Origin: an uncultured Oscillospiraceae bacterium | GTDB lineage: Bacteria; Bacillota; Clostridia; Oscillospirales; Oscillospiraceae | Assembly (NCBI GenBank): GCA_949878425.1 | Contig: CATLAL010000001.1 | Location: 104,706-168,705, forward strand | Length of the DNA: 64,000 bases | Reading direction: 5' to 3' | Shown: piece by piece, positions 1-7,788 of the stretch | Layout of the letters: every line of letters begins with the position of its first letter | How positions within the stretch are numbered: position 1 is the stretch's first letter | Program-made: the position numbers and the translations under genes | Notes under the pieces: model-generated | Database searches by the model: none | What the model saw: the letters and a program-made list of their open reading frames with translations, nothing else | What the model was told of the DNA's origin: nothing

Positions 1-588
1 GCCTACGCAGACCACATCCTGCTGGCCACCGTGGACACGGCTACCCGGGAGCCCCTGAGCGAGGAGGAGATTGCCGCCAAGCGGACCACGGCGGAGGATC
101 TGCTCAGCCAGCTTCAGGCCGCCGGCGCCGGGGAGCTGGAGTCCCTCTTCACCCAGCTGGCGGACCAGTACAGCGAGGACACCGGCCGGGCGGGGAGCCC
201 CGACGGCTATGTGTTTGGCCCCGGCGAGATGGTGCAGGAGTTTGAGGACGCGGCCTTTGCCCTGTCCCCAGGCCAGATCAGCGGCATTGTGGAGACGGCC
301 TACGGCTACCACATTATTCTGCGCAAGGACCTGACAGCGAAGCTGGAGGAGGACCCCGTCAAAAGGACGGAGCTGGCGGAGGAGCATGTGAGCGCCCTGC
401 TGGACGAGATGTGTGCCGGGGAGGACGCCGCCCTCAGCGAGGAGCTGGAGGCCCTGGACGCCGGAGCCTTCTATGCCGCCTACAGCGAGGCCGTGGAGGC
501 CCGCAGCGCCGCCAACAGCGGTGCGGAAACTAGCGAAGGCGCGGAGAACAGCGCAGAGGACGGCGCGGACGAAAACGGCGGAGAGTAG
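1..588 (+). CDS. Peptidylprolyl isomerase, parvulin (PpiC) type, C-terminal part
   Basis: The reading frame is already open at base 1, so the N-terminus lies outside the window; 195 residues are visible. They begin with the parvulin strand ADHILLATVD, followed by a helix and the conserved core YSEDTGRAGSPDGYVFGPGEMV and AYGYHIILR (broken here only by line of description), which forms the PpiC/rotamase fold of PrsA- and SurA-like foldases. Such proteins catalyse cis-trans isomerisation of prolyl bonds, usually in exported proteins. The C-terminal 60 residues are Ala/Glu-rich, low-complexity and probably disordered. Whether a signal peptide or SurA-like N-domain is present cannot be seen. A stem-loop follows the stop codon. 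Confidence 0.85.
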   Translation, partial: AYADHILLATVDTATREPLSEEEIAAKRTTAEDLLSQLQAAGAGELESLFTQLADQYSEDTGRAGSPDGYVFGPGEMVQEFEDAAFALSPGQISGIVETAYGYHIILRKDLTAKLEEDPVKRTELAEEHVSALLDEMCAGEDAALSEELEALDAGAFYAAYSEAVEARSAANSGAETSEGAENSAEDGADENGGE

Positions 589-646
589 CAGCTGTTTGAG
601 CGTGCTGCTATTTTCCAAACAGGCCCCAATCCCTTTTCAGAAAAGA

Positions 647-680
647 GCGGCGGGAGCGTCTTTCAAGACGCTCCCGCCGC
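647..680. terminator. Bidirectional intrinsic terminator between convergent genes
   Basis: A perfect 14-bp inverted repeat (647-660 and 667-680, arm GCGGCGGGAGCGTC) with a 6-base loop lies between the stops of the prolyl isomerase and the convergent TetR gene. T-rich bases flank it on both sides, so it can serve both transcripts. Confidence 0.8.
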
Positions 681-694
681 TTCTCGCGCTGCGG

Positions 695-1243
695 TCAATG
701 GGCCTCCGGCGCCTTTTCCCGCTCCGGCCAGCCCAGCCGCAGCTGGCACACCCGGCGGAAGTAGGCGGCAATGTCGGCCTCCATGCCGCCGTTGAGCCAG
801 TCAATCACTGTGCCGAAGCAGGCGCATTTGTGGTAGCGGATGACGGCGGCCGCGTCGTCCTCCGGCTCTCCGGACAGGGAGGACCTTACATAGGTTGTGA
901 CGATGTACCCGCAAAACTCCATCAGATACCGCTCAAAAATGTCCCGGCTCACGGAGTTGTAGACGTTATAGATGGCCCGCTTGTTCTGCATGACAAATTC
1001 AATCAATGTGTCAAAGCACTGCTCCAGCGAGTCAATGGTGGGGTGGCGCTCCACCAGCTCGCTGACCCGCTCCGCCACGATATCCTCCACCAGGGCGGGC
1101 AGGTCCTCGAAGTGGTAGTAGAAGGAGTTGCGGTTGATGCCGCACTCCTCCACAATGTCCTTTACCGTGATCTTGCTGAGGGGCCGCTGATTAAGCTGCC
1201 GGAGAAATGTCTCCTTAATGGCCCGCTTTGTAAAGTTTGGCAT
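695..1243 (-). CDS. TetR/AcrR family transcriptional regulator
   Basis: This 182-residue protein has an N-terminal TetR helix-turn-helix (about residues 5-50, with ITVKDIVEECGINRNSFYYHF as the recognition segment) and an all-helical C-terminal ligand/dimer domain. It resembles the TetR subgroup with the DhaS-like C-terminal domain. The reading frame extends upstream, but the ATG at 1243 follows an AAGGAGAG ribosome site and begins MPNFTKRAIK, the usual start of the family. The gene is convergent with the prolyl isomerase and divergent from the lysis cassette. The ligand and target genes are unknown. The divergent position makes the lysis cassette a possible target, but no operator palindrome was recognised. 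Confidence 0.85.
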   Translation of the reverse strand: MPNFTKRAIKETFLRQLNQRPLSKITVKDIVEECGINRNSFYYHFEDLPALVEDIVAERVSELVERHPTIDSLEQCFDTLIEFVMQNKRAIYNVYNSVSRDIFERYLMEFCGYIVTTYVRSSLSGEPEDDAAAVIRYHKCACFGTVIDWLNGGMEADIAAYFRRVCQLRLGWPEREKAPEAH

Positions 1244-1455
1244 GTGGATTCTCTCCTTGCAAGGCGGATTTTTAGGCGGCAGACCTGGAGGTCCCAAAGA
1301 CCGCCAGCTTATTATACCGCCGGGAGCGGCTGAAATCAACCTGGTTTTTCCATAAGAGGGATGGCCATTTGTTGCCCAGGCGCGTGCAACGGAGAGCGCT
1401 TTTCCGCCCAAGGACAGAGGAGCGGTCCTCAGGAAAGGGGAGGAGGTGTGAGGAG

Positions 1456-1740
1456 ATGGAAGTGACCATTACGGCGGAGGCGGTGCTCCGGGCGGCGTCG
1501 CTGCTTGGCGCGCTGGGGGCGCTGGGCGGGGCGGCGCTCTGGTGCGTCAAGTTCGTGGACCGGCAGAGGCGGCAGGACCGCGAGCTGGCGGCTATCCGCA
1601 GAGAGCAGACTCTGATCTGCTACGGGGTCCTGGCCTGCCTGAAGGGACTAAAGGAGCAGGGCTGCAACGGGCCGGTGACCGAGGCGCTGTCCAAGCTGGA
1701 GAAGCATCTGAACCAGGCGGCCCACGAGGAGGAACCGTAA
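1456..1740 (+). CDS. Small membrane-anchored protein of phage-like lysis cassette
   Basis: A 94-residue protein with one hydrophobic segment at about residues 12-32 (LLGALGALGGAALWCVKFV), then a charged, helical, probably coiled-coil tail with RQRRQDRELAAIRREQ. ATG at 1456 is preceded by a GGAGGAGG-type ribosome site; upstream codons in the same frame lack one. It is the first of four tightly packed genes, the third of which is a cysteine-peptidase lysin. The size, topology and position match small membrane proteins found beside holins and endolysins in clostridial prophages. The function is inferred from context only. Confidence 0.6.
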   Translation: MEVTITAEAVLRAASLLGALGALGGAALWCVKFVDRQRRQDRELAAIRREQTLICYGVLACLKGLKEQGCNGPVTEALSKLEKHLNQAAHEEEP

Positions 1741-1765
1741 ACCGGAGAAAGGGAGAGGAGTACAT

Positions 1766-1975
1766 ATGGACAAAACTATTATCAAGCGGCTGGGGAATCT
1801 CATGAGCGTGAAAAGTCTTGTGACGCTGGCGCTGACGGCGGTGTTCGCGGTGCAGGCCCTGCGGGGGGCCATCAGCCAGGACTTCATGACCGTGTACGCG
1901 GTGGTAATCGCGTTCTACTTCGGCACCCAGTCCCAGAAGGTCCAGGACGCGCTGGAGGGGAACCGGGATGAATAA
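1766..1975 (+). CDS. Putative holin-like small membrane protein
   Basis: A 69-residue protein with two hydrophobic stretches (about residues 15-33 and 41-53) and charged ends, starting at an ATG behind GGGAGAGGAG. It overlaps the following lysin gene by eight bases (GATGAATAA), which implies translational coupling. Two-helix proteins of this size directly before an endolysin are commonly holins, which form pores that let the lysin reach the wall. No named holin family was recognised, so the holin assignment rests on topology and neighbour. Confidence 0.6.
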   Translation: MDKTIIKRLGNLMSVKSLVTLALTAVFAVQALRGAISQDFMTVYAVVIAFYFGTQSQKVQDALEGNRDE

Positions 1976-2702
1976 GCAGCCGGTGAGCTACCTCCAGACG
2001 GACCCCCGGTGGCGGGACAAGCCCTACCGGGTGCCCGGGGAGAGCTCCACCGTGGGCTCCGCCGGGTGCGGGCCCAGCTGCGCCGCCATGGTCATCGAGA
2101 CCTTGACGGGGCAAACATACACCCCGGAGGACGCGTGCAAGTGGAGCGTGGACCACGGGTACAAGGCCCTCCGGCAGGGGACCTACTACAGCTACTTCAA
2201 GCCCCAGCTGGCCGCCTTTGGCATTGACTGCGGCCAACTGAGCGGCGGCAGCGCCTACGGCAGCCCGGACCACCCCAACCACAAGCGGGCCTCGGCCCTG
2301 CTGAAGGAGGGGTACTACCTCATCGCCTGCATGGGCAAGGGGAACTGGACCAGCACCGGGCACTTTATTTTAGTCTGGTGGGCGGACAGCAAGATCCACA
2401 TCAACGACCCCAACAGCACCCGGGGCGACCGGGTGGAGGGCGACCCGGACGCCTTTTTCCGCCAGGTCAAGTACTACTGGTGGGTGGACGCCCGGGAATT
2501 CAACAAGGAGGAGGACATTATGACAGGAAAAGAGATTTACGACGCGCTGCAAAGCTACCTCGCGGAGCAGCCCACCCCGGACTGGGCCCGGGCGGAGCTG
2601 GAGGAGGCCAAGGAGCTGGGCATCACCGACGGCACCAGGCCCATGCAGCTGATCCCCCGGTACCAGGCCGCCATCATGGCCAAGCGGGCCGCGGAGCGAT
2701 GA
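1968..2702 (+). CDS. C39-like cysteine peptidase lysin with SLH-like C-terminal module
   Basis: A 244-residue protein without a signal peptide. Residues 1-175 form a Peptidase_C39-like papain fold: the catalytic Cys lies in SAGCGPSCAAM (C34), the catalytic His in STGHFILVW (H132) and the Asp in IHINDPN (D147). Residues 185-244 carry a module with the WARAELEEAKELGITDGTRP signature of an S-layer-homology/clostridial lysin tail, which probably binds the cell wall. This domain order is typical of phage endolysins of Oscillospiraceae. The absence of a signal peptide fits export through the neighbouring holin-like protein. The gene overlaps its neighbours on both sides (ATGA at 2699). Confidence 0.75.
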   Translation: MNKQPVSYLQTDPRWRDKPYRVPGESSTVGSAGCGPSCAAMVIETLTGQTYTPEDACKWSVDHGYKALRQGTYYSYFKPQLAAFGIDCGQLSGGSAYGSPDHPNHKRASALLKEGYYLIACMGKGNWTSTGHFILVWWADSKIHINDPNSTRGDRVEGDPDAFFRQVKYYWWVDAREFNKEEDIMTGKEIYDALQSYLAEQPTPDWARAELEEAKELGITDGTRPMQLIPRYQAAIMAKRAAER

Positions 2703-2950
2703 CAAAGCGGAGGCGGCTGAGCTTCGCCAACGCCGTAATTCTGCTCTGCGTGGCCATGAGCGGGGCCATCACGGCGGCGGTGGTGTACGAGTACCACCGG
2801 CTGGATACGGTCCTCCCCGCCGGGGTCGTCACCGTCCTGCTGGGCCTTTGGGGCGGGGAGCTGCTGATCGTGGCCCTCCGCCAGATTTTCGGCAGTGACG
2901 CCGTGGGCCGGGGGAGAGGCCAAAGTGAGGACGACACCCCCAGCATCTGA
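2699..2950 (+). CDS. Small two-helix membrane protein, end of lysis cassette
   Basis: An 83-residue protein starting at the ATG that overlaps the stop of the lysin (ATGA), so it is translationally coupled. It has a basic N-terminus (MTKRRR), hydrophobic helices at about residues 12-30 and 38-58, and an acidic tail. It could be a second holin, an antiholin or a spanin-like accessory. The sequence alone does not decide this. A strong terminator follows directly and closes the four-gene unit. Confidence 0.6.
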   Translation: MTKRRRLSFANAVILLCVAMSGAITAAVVYEYHRLDTVLPAGVVTVLLGLWGGELLIVALRQIFGSDAVGRGRGQSEDDTPSI

Positions 2951-2994
2951 AAAGCATCCCCCGCAGACCATTCTGGCCTGCGGGGGATGCTTTT
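2951..2994 (+). terminator. Intrinsic terminator of the lysis cassette
   Basis: A long stem (AAGCATCCCCCGCAG paired with CTGCGGGGGATGCTT) starts one base after the last stop codon and ends in TTTT. Confidence 0.9.
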
Positions 2995-3055
2995 GAAACA
3001 GAGTTTCGTTGTTGCGCATAGTTTGAATATGCTCAGGTTCTAAGTATACACAAAA

Positions 3056-3120
3056 AGCAAAACGGAGTTTTGCGCAAAAAGTTCTTTTTTGGTTCTTTTT
3101 TCTTTCAAGAAAAAAGAACT
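3056..3120 (-). repeat. Family B hairpin repeat, copy 1
   Basis: Read on the minus strand it has a TTCTTTTTTC/GAAAAAAGAA hairpin, then CAAAAAAGAACTTTTTGCGC and a GCAAAAC/GTTTTGC tail. It lies 6 bases beyond the stop of the DUF1593 gene and could act as its terminator. Confidence 0.75.
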
Positions 3121-3126
3121 ACTCGA

Positions 3127-4908
3127 TCACTCCGCGACGGTGATAAAGAACTGGGCGAAGCGGGTCATGGGGCGCTCGACACCGGTGTCCTGGACCTCCA
3201 GGTTCACGGCAAAGACGGTGCCCGGCTCCGCGTCGGCGGGGACGGTGAACTCGGTGGTCCAGCCGCTCTCAGCGGAGACGGCCAGGTTCTCGGCCTTGCC
3301 CTCCATATACGCGGTGGCGTTGGCGGGGACCCACCAGGTGGCCTTCAGGGTGTCGCCGTCAGGGTCGGTGGCGGAGCCGCTGAGGGAGACGGTCTCGCCG
3401 GCCTTCGCGGTGTAGTCCAGGGTGTCGGCGGTGACAATGGGGGCGTGGTTGCAGTCCTGGGGCTCGCAGACAGCCCAGTCGGCCCGGGCGGCCAGCTCCT
3501 CGAAGAGGACCTCCACGTAGCGCTCATTGGAGTTGGTGACGCCCTGGCGCAGGCCGATGTCGATGAAGGAGCCGCAGCCGAACTGGCAGCACATCCAGTC
3601 GTAGGTGTCGTAGCCCTCGGTGACGATACCGGCGACGCTTTCGTCGCTGTAGCCGTTGTCATAGAGGACCTGCCAGTCCATGGAGTTGATGAGGCCGTAC
3701 TGGTAGAACAGCTCCGGCTCGCCGTAGAGGGGCTGGCCGTCGTTGAACAGGTGGAAAGCGGTGAGAAGCTGGCCGTGGTTGAACTTGAAGGCGTCCACCA
3801 GCCACTCGGCCTGGTAGTAGGGGTTGAGCCGGTCGGAGGAGGCAAAGAAGCTGATCATTCCCTCCACCTCGCTCCGCTTGAGGGCGCTGAAGAACTGGCC
3901 GTAGTTGCCGAAGCCCTTCCAGGTGCTGTCCTGGAGGCCGGGGAACAGCTCATCGATCTTGCTGTCGGCGCGGCAGTTGTCCTCGCCGGAGCCCACCAGG
4001 CGGACCTTGTCGGTGACCTTCTTGAGGACGGCCTCCCACTGGTCGGTGTCGTGGTAGTCCTCATAGATGCTCATCAGGGCGCGGACAGTGGTGTTGATGC
4101 CGCCCCAGTGCTGGATGTACAGGGGCCGGGGGTCATCGTCCATGATGGCGTCGTAGATCAGCTGGGAGCCCTCGGTCTCATAGCGGTAGTCGCCCTCAAA
4201 CTGCACGTTGCCCTCCTTGGTGACGCTCAGGAGGTAGTCCGGGTCGGGGTAGTTGGGGTTGTTCTTGCTGAGGTACTCGTAGTCCGCGCGGTAGTACACG
4301 TCCACCACCCGGGTCAGGAAGCCGGGGTCCACGGGACGGAACTCGGTGAGCTGGCCGGCGTTCTCCACCGTGCCGCCGGCGGTGGTGGCCATGCACCGCC
4401 AGTTGGGGGTAATCTCGCCCAGGGTGTGCTCTCCGCCGTCGCCGCTGAAGTGGTACATACCGGCGGTCCAGACGATGCCGGCGATGTCGTAGTCCGTGGA
4501 GTAGAGCATGGTCAGCAGGATGCCGTTCATGTCATCCACCTCCAGGTCGGTGGTGATGAGAACGCGCTGCTGGGTGCTCTTGTCGATTTTGGGGGGCATG
4601 GTGAAGGAGCCCTGCTTCTCCGTGGCCAGCTGGACCTCCCGGTTGACCCGGTCCCAGTCCACATCCAGGCCCAGGGCCTCGGCCACAGCCCGGATAGGCA
4701 GGTAGGTGCTGCCGTCAACGATGATGGGGGCCACGCTGTCGCCGTCGGCGTCGGTCAGCTCCACCTCCTCGCCGTCGATGGTGACGGTGACAGACTCGTC
4801 CTCCAGGCCGGTGACCTCGTCGGCCAGGGCCGTGCCGCAGATGCCCAGGGCCATAGCCAGGGTCAGCAGCAGGGACAGGAATTTCCGGAACTTTGCTCTC
4901 TTGTTCAT
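3127..4908 (-). CDS. Secreted DUF1593 (nucleoside-hydrolase-like) protein with N-terminal stalk domain
   Basis: A 593-residue exported protein. Residues 1-29 are a signal peptide (basic start, hydrophobic core, AxA cleavage site at GTALA). Residues 35-95 match the copper-amine-oxidase-like stalk domain (IIVDGSTYLPIRAVAEALG). From about residue 114 a DUF1593 domain begins with VLITTDLEVDD; D121, D125 and D126 resemble the metal-binding Asp cluster of nucleoside hydrolases. The last ~100 residues form an Ig-like domain (TDPDGD), typical of DUF1593 C-termini. Relatives are associated with polysaccharide-degrading systems, but the substrate is unknown. ATG 4908 follows AAAGGAGAG; longer in-frame starts lie in the structured leader. 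Fusing a Firmicute stalk domain to DUF1593 is the notable point. Confidence 0.8.
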   Translation of the reverse strand: MNKRAKFRKFLSLLLTLAMALGICGTALADEVTGLEDESVTVTIDGEEVELTDADGDSVAPIIVDGSTYLPIRAVAEALGLDVDWDRVNREVQLATEKQGSFTMPPKIDKSTQQRVLITTDLEVDDMNGILLTMLYSTDYDIAGIVWTAGMYHFSGDGGEHTLGEITPNWRCMATTAGGTVENAGQLTEFRPVDPGFLTRVVDVYYRADYEYLSKNNPNYPDPDYLLSVTKEGNVQFEGDYRYETEGSQLIYDAIMDDDPRPLYIQHWGGINTTVRALMSIYEDYHDTDQWEAVLKKVTDKVRLVGSGEDNCRADSKIDELFPGLQDSTWKGFGNYGQFFSALKRSEVEGMISFFASSDRLNPYYQAEWLVDAFKFNHGQLLTAFHLFNDGQPLYGEPELFYQYGLINSMDWQVLYDNGYSDESVAGIVTEGYDTYDWMCCQFGCGSFIDIGLRQGVTNSNERYVEVLFEELAARADWAVCEPQDCNHAPIVTADTLDYTAKAGETVSLSGSATDPDGDTLKATWWVPANATAYMEGKAENLAVSAESGWTTEFTVPADAEPGTVFAVNLEVQDTGVERPMTRFAQFFITVAE

Positions 4909-5340
4909 GTCTTCTCTCCTTTTCGTTTTGTGGTTATTGAATTTATCCGGGCCGGCCGTCCAGCCGGCCGAGGGATACGGTTTCGTGCCCACAGGGAGGG
5001 ATGCTGGATACGGCGGAGCGAACCGTACGGTGAGGGAACCAGCTCATCGGCTGCCGGTCCGTCCGCCGCATCCAGGCCGTTCTCTAAGACGAACGGCGGT
5101 CAAGGGCAGTTCTCCTCTTTTGGACGGAAGAGGAGTGCCCGGAGAGAACAGATTCTTTACGAAAAAATCCAGAGCAGCCGAATACCGGTGGGGCATACGC
5201 AGCCCACAGGTCTCAGCAGCTCTGGATTTCGCCCCTCCCGAAGGAGGGTAACGCTCCCAAGCAAGCGTCAGCGATTCAATTTTCGAAAAGAGGCCTCTTT
5301 TCGCACAGCAAGGACGTCCTTGCTGTGATATCTTCTGTTG
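4909..5340 (-). promoter_or_regulatory. Highly structured leader region upstream of DUF1593 gene
   Basis: About 430 bases without a gene. Read toward the DUF1593 gene it holds two abutting perfect palindromes (24 bp at 5304-5327, 20 bp at 5284-5303), two small GC hairpins, a terminator-like stem (5165-5229), a further GGGCA...TGCCC stem-loop (5106-5140) and a GCCGGC palindrome (4951-4970). The order suggests a long structured 5' leader with attenuation or an independent small RNA. No known riboswitch core was recognised. Confidence 0.45.
5165..5229 (-). terminator. Intrinsic terminator or attenuator inside leader
   Basis: AAATCCAGAGC (5165-5175) pairs with GCTCTGGATTT (5219-5229). On the minus strand the stem is followed by a run of T. 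It lies about 260 bases before the DUF1593 start, so it would either end an upstream small RNA or attenuate the gene. Confidence 0.6.
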
Positions 5341-5516
5341 ACCTTATTCTAGTCCCGTTAACCTGGGAAAACAAGCCGCATTATCCCCAAACTTCTGCGG
5401 AGGGAATTGTGCAGGATTGACAAAACGCGTGGAGAGAGAAAGGCGTCAGCCTTTTGAGGAGTGGCGTCTGTTGGGCTCATTCAGCAGAGGCCGCCCTGGG
5501 GCGTCAAGCGCTTCAG

Positions 5517-5555
5517 ATATATTAGTTCCGAAGTTAAACTTCGGAACTAATATAT
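5517..5555. repeat. 39-bp perfect inverted repeat
   Basis: Arms of 19 bases (5517-5535 and 5537-5555, beginning ATATATTAGTTCCGAAG) separated by a single base, in otherwise gene-free, AT-richer DNA. Confidence 0.8.
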
Positions 5556-5658
5556 TAGATTTAAGCCGTTTTGCTCGCCGCTGCTTACAGCGGCAACCGC
5601 AGAACATGGCACATATTACTTCCGACCTTTTGGCTCGGAAGTAATAAAAAGCCCAAAA

Positions 5659-5725
5659 GCAAAACGCAGTTTTGCGCCAAAAAGTTTTTCTTTTGATACT
5701 TTTCTTTGTTCACAAAGAAAAGTAT
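5659..5725 (-). repeat. Family B hairpin repeat, copy 2
   Basis: The minus-strand reading gives ATACTTTTCTTTGTG/CACAAAGAAAAGTAT hairpin arms, then CAAAAG and a GCGCAAAACTGCGTTTTGC tail. It lies just beyond the stop of the TcaA-like gene. The rest of 5341-5766 holds only repeats and palindromes. Confidence 0.75.
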
Positions 5726-5730
5726 GTATG

Positions 5731-5767
5731 CCCCATGCATGCCCCATGCATGCCCCATGCATGCCCC
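5731..5767. repeat. 11-bp tandem repeat, 3.4 copies
   Basis: The unit CCCCATGCATG occurs three times in direct succession plus a CCCC remnant. It touches the stop codon of the TcaA-like gene at 5767. Confidence 0.85.
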
Positions 5768-7494
5768 TACGTCTCCCACCCGGCGCTCAGGGCCCGCCAC
5801 TGGCCGTCCTCATAGGCCAGGGTTACGGTAACCGGGGGAAAGGACACGCCGCTGGTGCCGCGGATGGCCTCGCCGGTGCTCCACAGGTACTGGGTGAGGG
5901 CGGTGCTGGAGGTTTCGACGGTACAGGAGAGGGTGATCCGCTCGGAAGCGGAGACCGGCGCTTCGCTGGTGACGGAGCGGACGGCCAGGTCCTCAAAGAG
6001 CGCGTAGGTGCCGTCCTCCCCCATTTCCGCCGCCTCGGCGCGGATGCGCTCCGCCCACTGGGAGACGAATTCCGGACTGGACTGGCCCCAGGCCTCCTCC
6101 AGCTGGAGCAGAAGGTCCAGATCCCGGCTACACTCCAGCTGGATGAGCAGCAGGGCCAGATTGCAGGCCAGGGCCTCGCCCTGGGCCCGGAGGTCCTCCG
6201 GGAGGTCGGGGGCCAGCAGGCAGCGGCCGTCGGAGGCCGGGAAGCTCCGCTCAAACTCCATCCCCGCCAGAGAGAAGCGGACGAGGATGGTGCTCTCAGG
6301 GGGCACGGGCCCCAGCTGGAAGCCCCGGGAGAGGGCCAGGGGCCGGAGGGCCCCGGTGCAGGAAGTTTCGCCAACGAGGACCTCCAGCACCTCCAGCTCC
6401 GGCTGGGCGGCGGACAGGGTGACGGTCCGCAGTCCGGCCTCCAGCAGGCAGTAGGTCCCCTCCGCCATCCGGAAGGTGCGCTGGAAGGGGAGGCCCGCGG
6501 CTGTGAAGGAGACGGTGATCTCGCTGTCCGCCTGCACAGGGGCCAGGGAGAAGCCGGCCTGGGGGTTCAGCCGGCTCAGGTCTCCGGCGTAGGGCTGGCC
6601 GTCAATGGCCAGGGCCGTTAGCTTGAGATCCGGCACATTGGTTTGCAGCCAGGCGCCGCGGTAGTCAAAGGCGCAGTGGACGGCGGCGCGCTCCGTACCG
6701 ATGCGGCGGGGCGCGGCCTCATTTTCCAGCGTAATGCCGGTGGCCGGGTCCACATAGGAGGAGGACGCGCTGTAGACGCCGGGCAGCAGGGGGACGTACT
6801 GGGGCTCCCTGCCCACCCGGTAGGACGCGCCCTCCAGGATCAGATTCGTGCCGTCAAACTCGCTGCTCAGGGCCACGGAGCGGCACGTCAGCTCCACCTT
6901 GTAGCCGTCAAAGAGGGGACCTCCGCTCCGTACCAGCCGGACGCCGCCCCGGCCCAGGGGGACGAACCCTTGCTTCAGAACCGCCAGATCCTCCAGCAGC
7001 TGCTCCCGGAGGGCCTCCAGCGCCCCCTCGTCCACGCCGTAGGCGGCGAAGAAGGGGGCCAGGGTGTCGCCGTTCAGCTCCAGAGCGCCGCCCCTCAGGG
7101 AAACAACGGAGCGGAGGGCGTCGGCGTCCTGGGCTTGGACCGCCTCCACAAAGCGGTGGATGGTCCGGTCCGGACCGTTGAGATAGCCCAGAACCGCCCG
7201 CAGGCCGAAGAGGGTCCCCGCCAGCAGCAGGACCAGGGAGAGAAGAACCTTCGCCGCCAGGGGGACGCGCCTTTTCCGCCCCGTCTTTGGGGGCGGGGCC
7301 GGCCTGACTGCGGGGGGCGGGGCCACCGCTGTTGCCGTCCCACGGAGCGGGACGGGGCCCGCCGGCTTTGCTGCCGGCTCCGCCGGAGGGGCGGGACGGG
7401 GCGCGGCGGCCTCCCGGGGCGGCTGCTCCGCGCCGCAGTGGGGGCAAAACCGGGCTGTCTCACCAAGCGGCCTGCCGCAGGAGATACAAAACAT
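5767..7494 (-). CDS. Zinc-ribbon membrane protein with TcaA-like extracytoplasmic domains
   Basis: A 575-residue protein. Residues 1-22 form a zinc ribbon with C3, C6, C17 and C20, followed by a Pro/Ala-rich linker. One transmembrane helix lies at about residues 80-100 (VLLSLVLLLAGTLFGL) and a long outside region follows with several beta-rich repeats, as in TcaA/zinc-ribbon proteins of Firmicutes. In that family such proteins are linked to cell-envelope stress and glycopeptide response; the role here is not known. A second in-frame ATG at 7515 would add MQKARNP. The start at 7494 has the better-spaced GAGGA site and gives the usual MFCISCG beginning. Single gene between repeat copies. Confidence 0.7.
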   Translation of the reverse strand: MFCISCGRPLGETARFCPHCGAEQPPREAAAPRPAPPAEPAAKPAGPVPLRGTATAVAPPPAVRPAPPPKTGRKRRVPLAAKVLLSLVLLLAGTLFGLRAVLGYLNGPDRTIHRFVEAVQAQDADALRSVVSLRGGALELNGDTLAPFFAAYGVDEGALEALREQLLEDLAVLKQGFVPLGRGGVRLVRSGGPLFDGYKVELTCRSVALSSEFDGTNLILEGASYRVGREPQYVPLLPGVYSASSSYVDPATGITLENEAAPRRIGTERAAVHCAFDYRGAWLQTNVPDLKLTALAIDGQPYAGDLSRLNPQAGFSLAPVQADSEITVSFTAAGLPFQRTFRMAEGTYCLLEAGLRTVTLSAAQPELEVLEVLVGETSCTGALRPLALSRGFQLGPVPPESTILVRFSLAGMEFERSFPASDGRCLLAPDLPEDLRAQGEALACNLALLLIQLECSRDLDLLLQLEEAWGQSSPEFVSQWAERIRAEAAEMGEDGTYALFEDLAVRSVTSEAPVSASERITLSCTVETSSTALTQYLWSTGEAIRGTSGVSFPPVTVTLAYEDGQWRALSAGWET

Positions 7495-7516
7495 AGGGTT
7501 CCTCGCTTTCTGCATA

Positions 7517-7640
7517 CATCCTTTTTCTTTGTGAACAAACCGCGCGCCGCCCTTTGGGCGCTAGGGCCCGCTTCGCGGTCACTGCACGAAAAAAGTATCA
7601 AAAAGAAAAGCTTTTTGCGCAAAGCATTCGCTCTGCTTGT
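7517..7640 (+). repeat. Family B hairpin repeat with loop insertion, copy 3
   Basis: ATCCTTTTTCTTTGTGAAC and the partner GAAAAAAGTATCAAAAAG are separated by about 45 bases with CGCCCTTTGGGCG. The GCGCAAAGC tail follows. The element starts about 23 bases from the TcaA-like start codon. Confidence 0.7.
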
Positions 7641-7668
7641 GTGTTCCCTTTTAGGAATTTGCTCATAA

Positions 7669-7730
7669 TATAGCAAGATTCAAAATTACGGACACAGCTC
7701 GTAGGGTGTGACCGCTGGGCACGCCGCCCG
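7669..7730 (+). repeat. Family D REP-like unit, diverged copy
   Basis: It has the family layout ATAGCAAGATTCAAAAT, a short spacer, GTAGGG, then GGGCACGCCGCCC, but the terminal palindrome is degraded. It lies between two minus-strand genes. Confidence 0.5.
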
Positions 7731-7788
7731 AATCTTTTAGAACCATTATACTGTGGCCGAAAGAGGAAAGTCAAGGACAGATTCGCCC

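Noticed and set aside
5165..5229. Known riboswitch (TPP or GEMM type)
   Set aside because: A CTGAGA-like string occurs, but the surrounding stems and the second conserved half of a TPP element are missing. Kept only as terminator/attenuator.
3070..5328. 752-codon plus-strand open frame
   Set aside because: Opposite the DUF1593 gene; Gly/Val/Leu-Gln-rich translation without domain signs, caused by GC-rich codon bias of the real gene.
5731..5767. CRISPR array
   Set aside because: Repeats of 11 bp are directly adjacent without spacers and no cas genes exist in the window.
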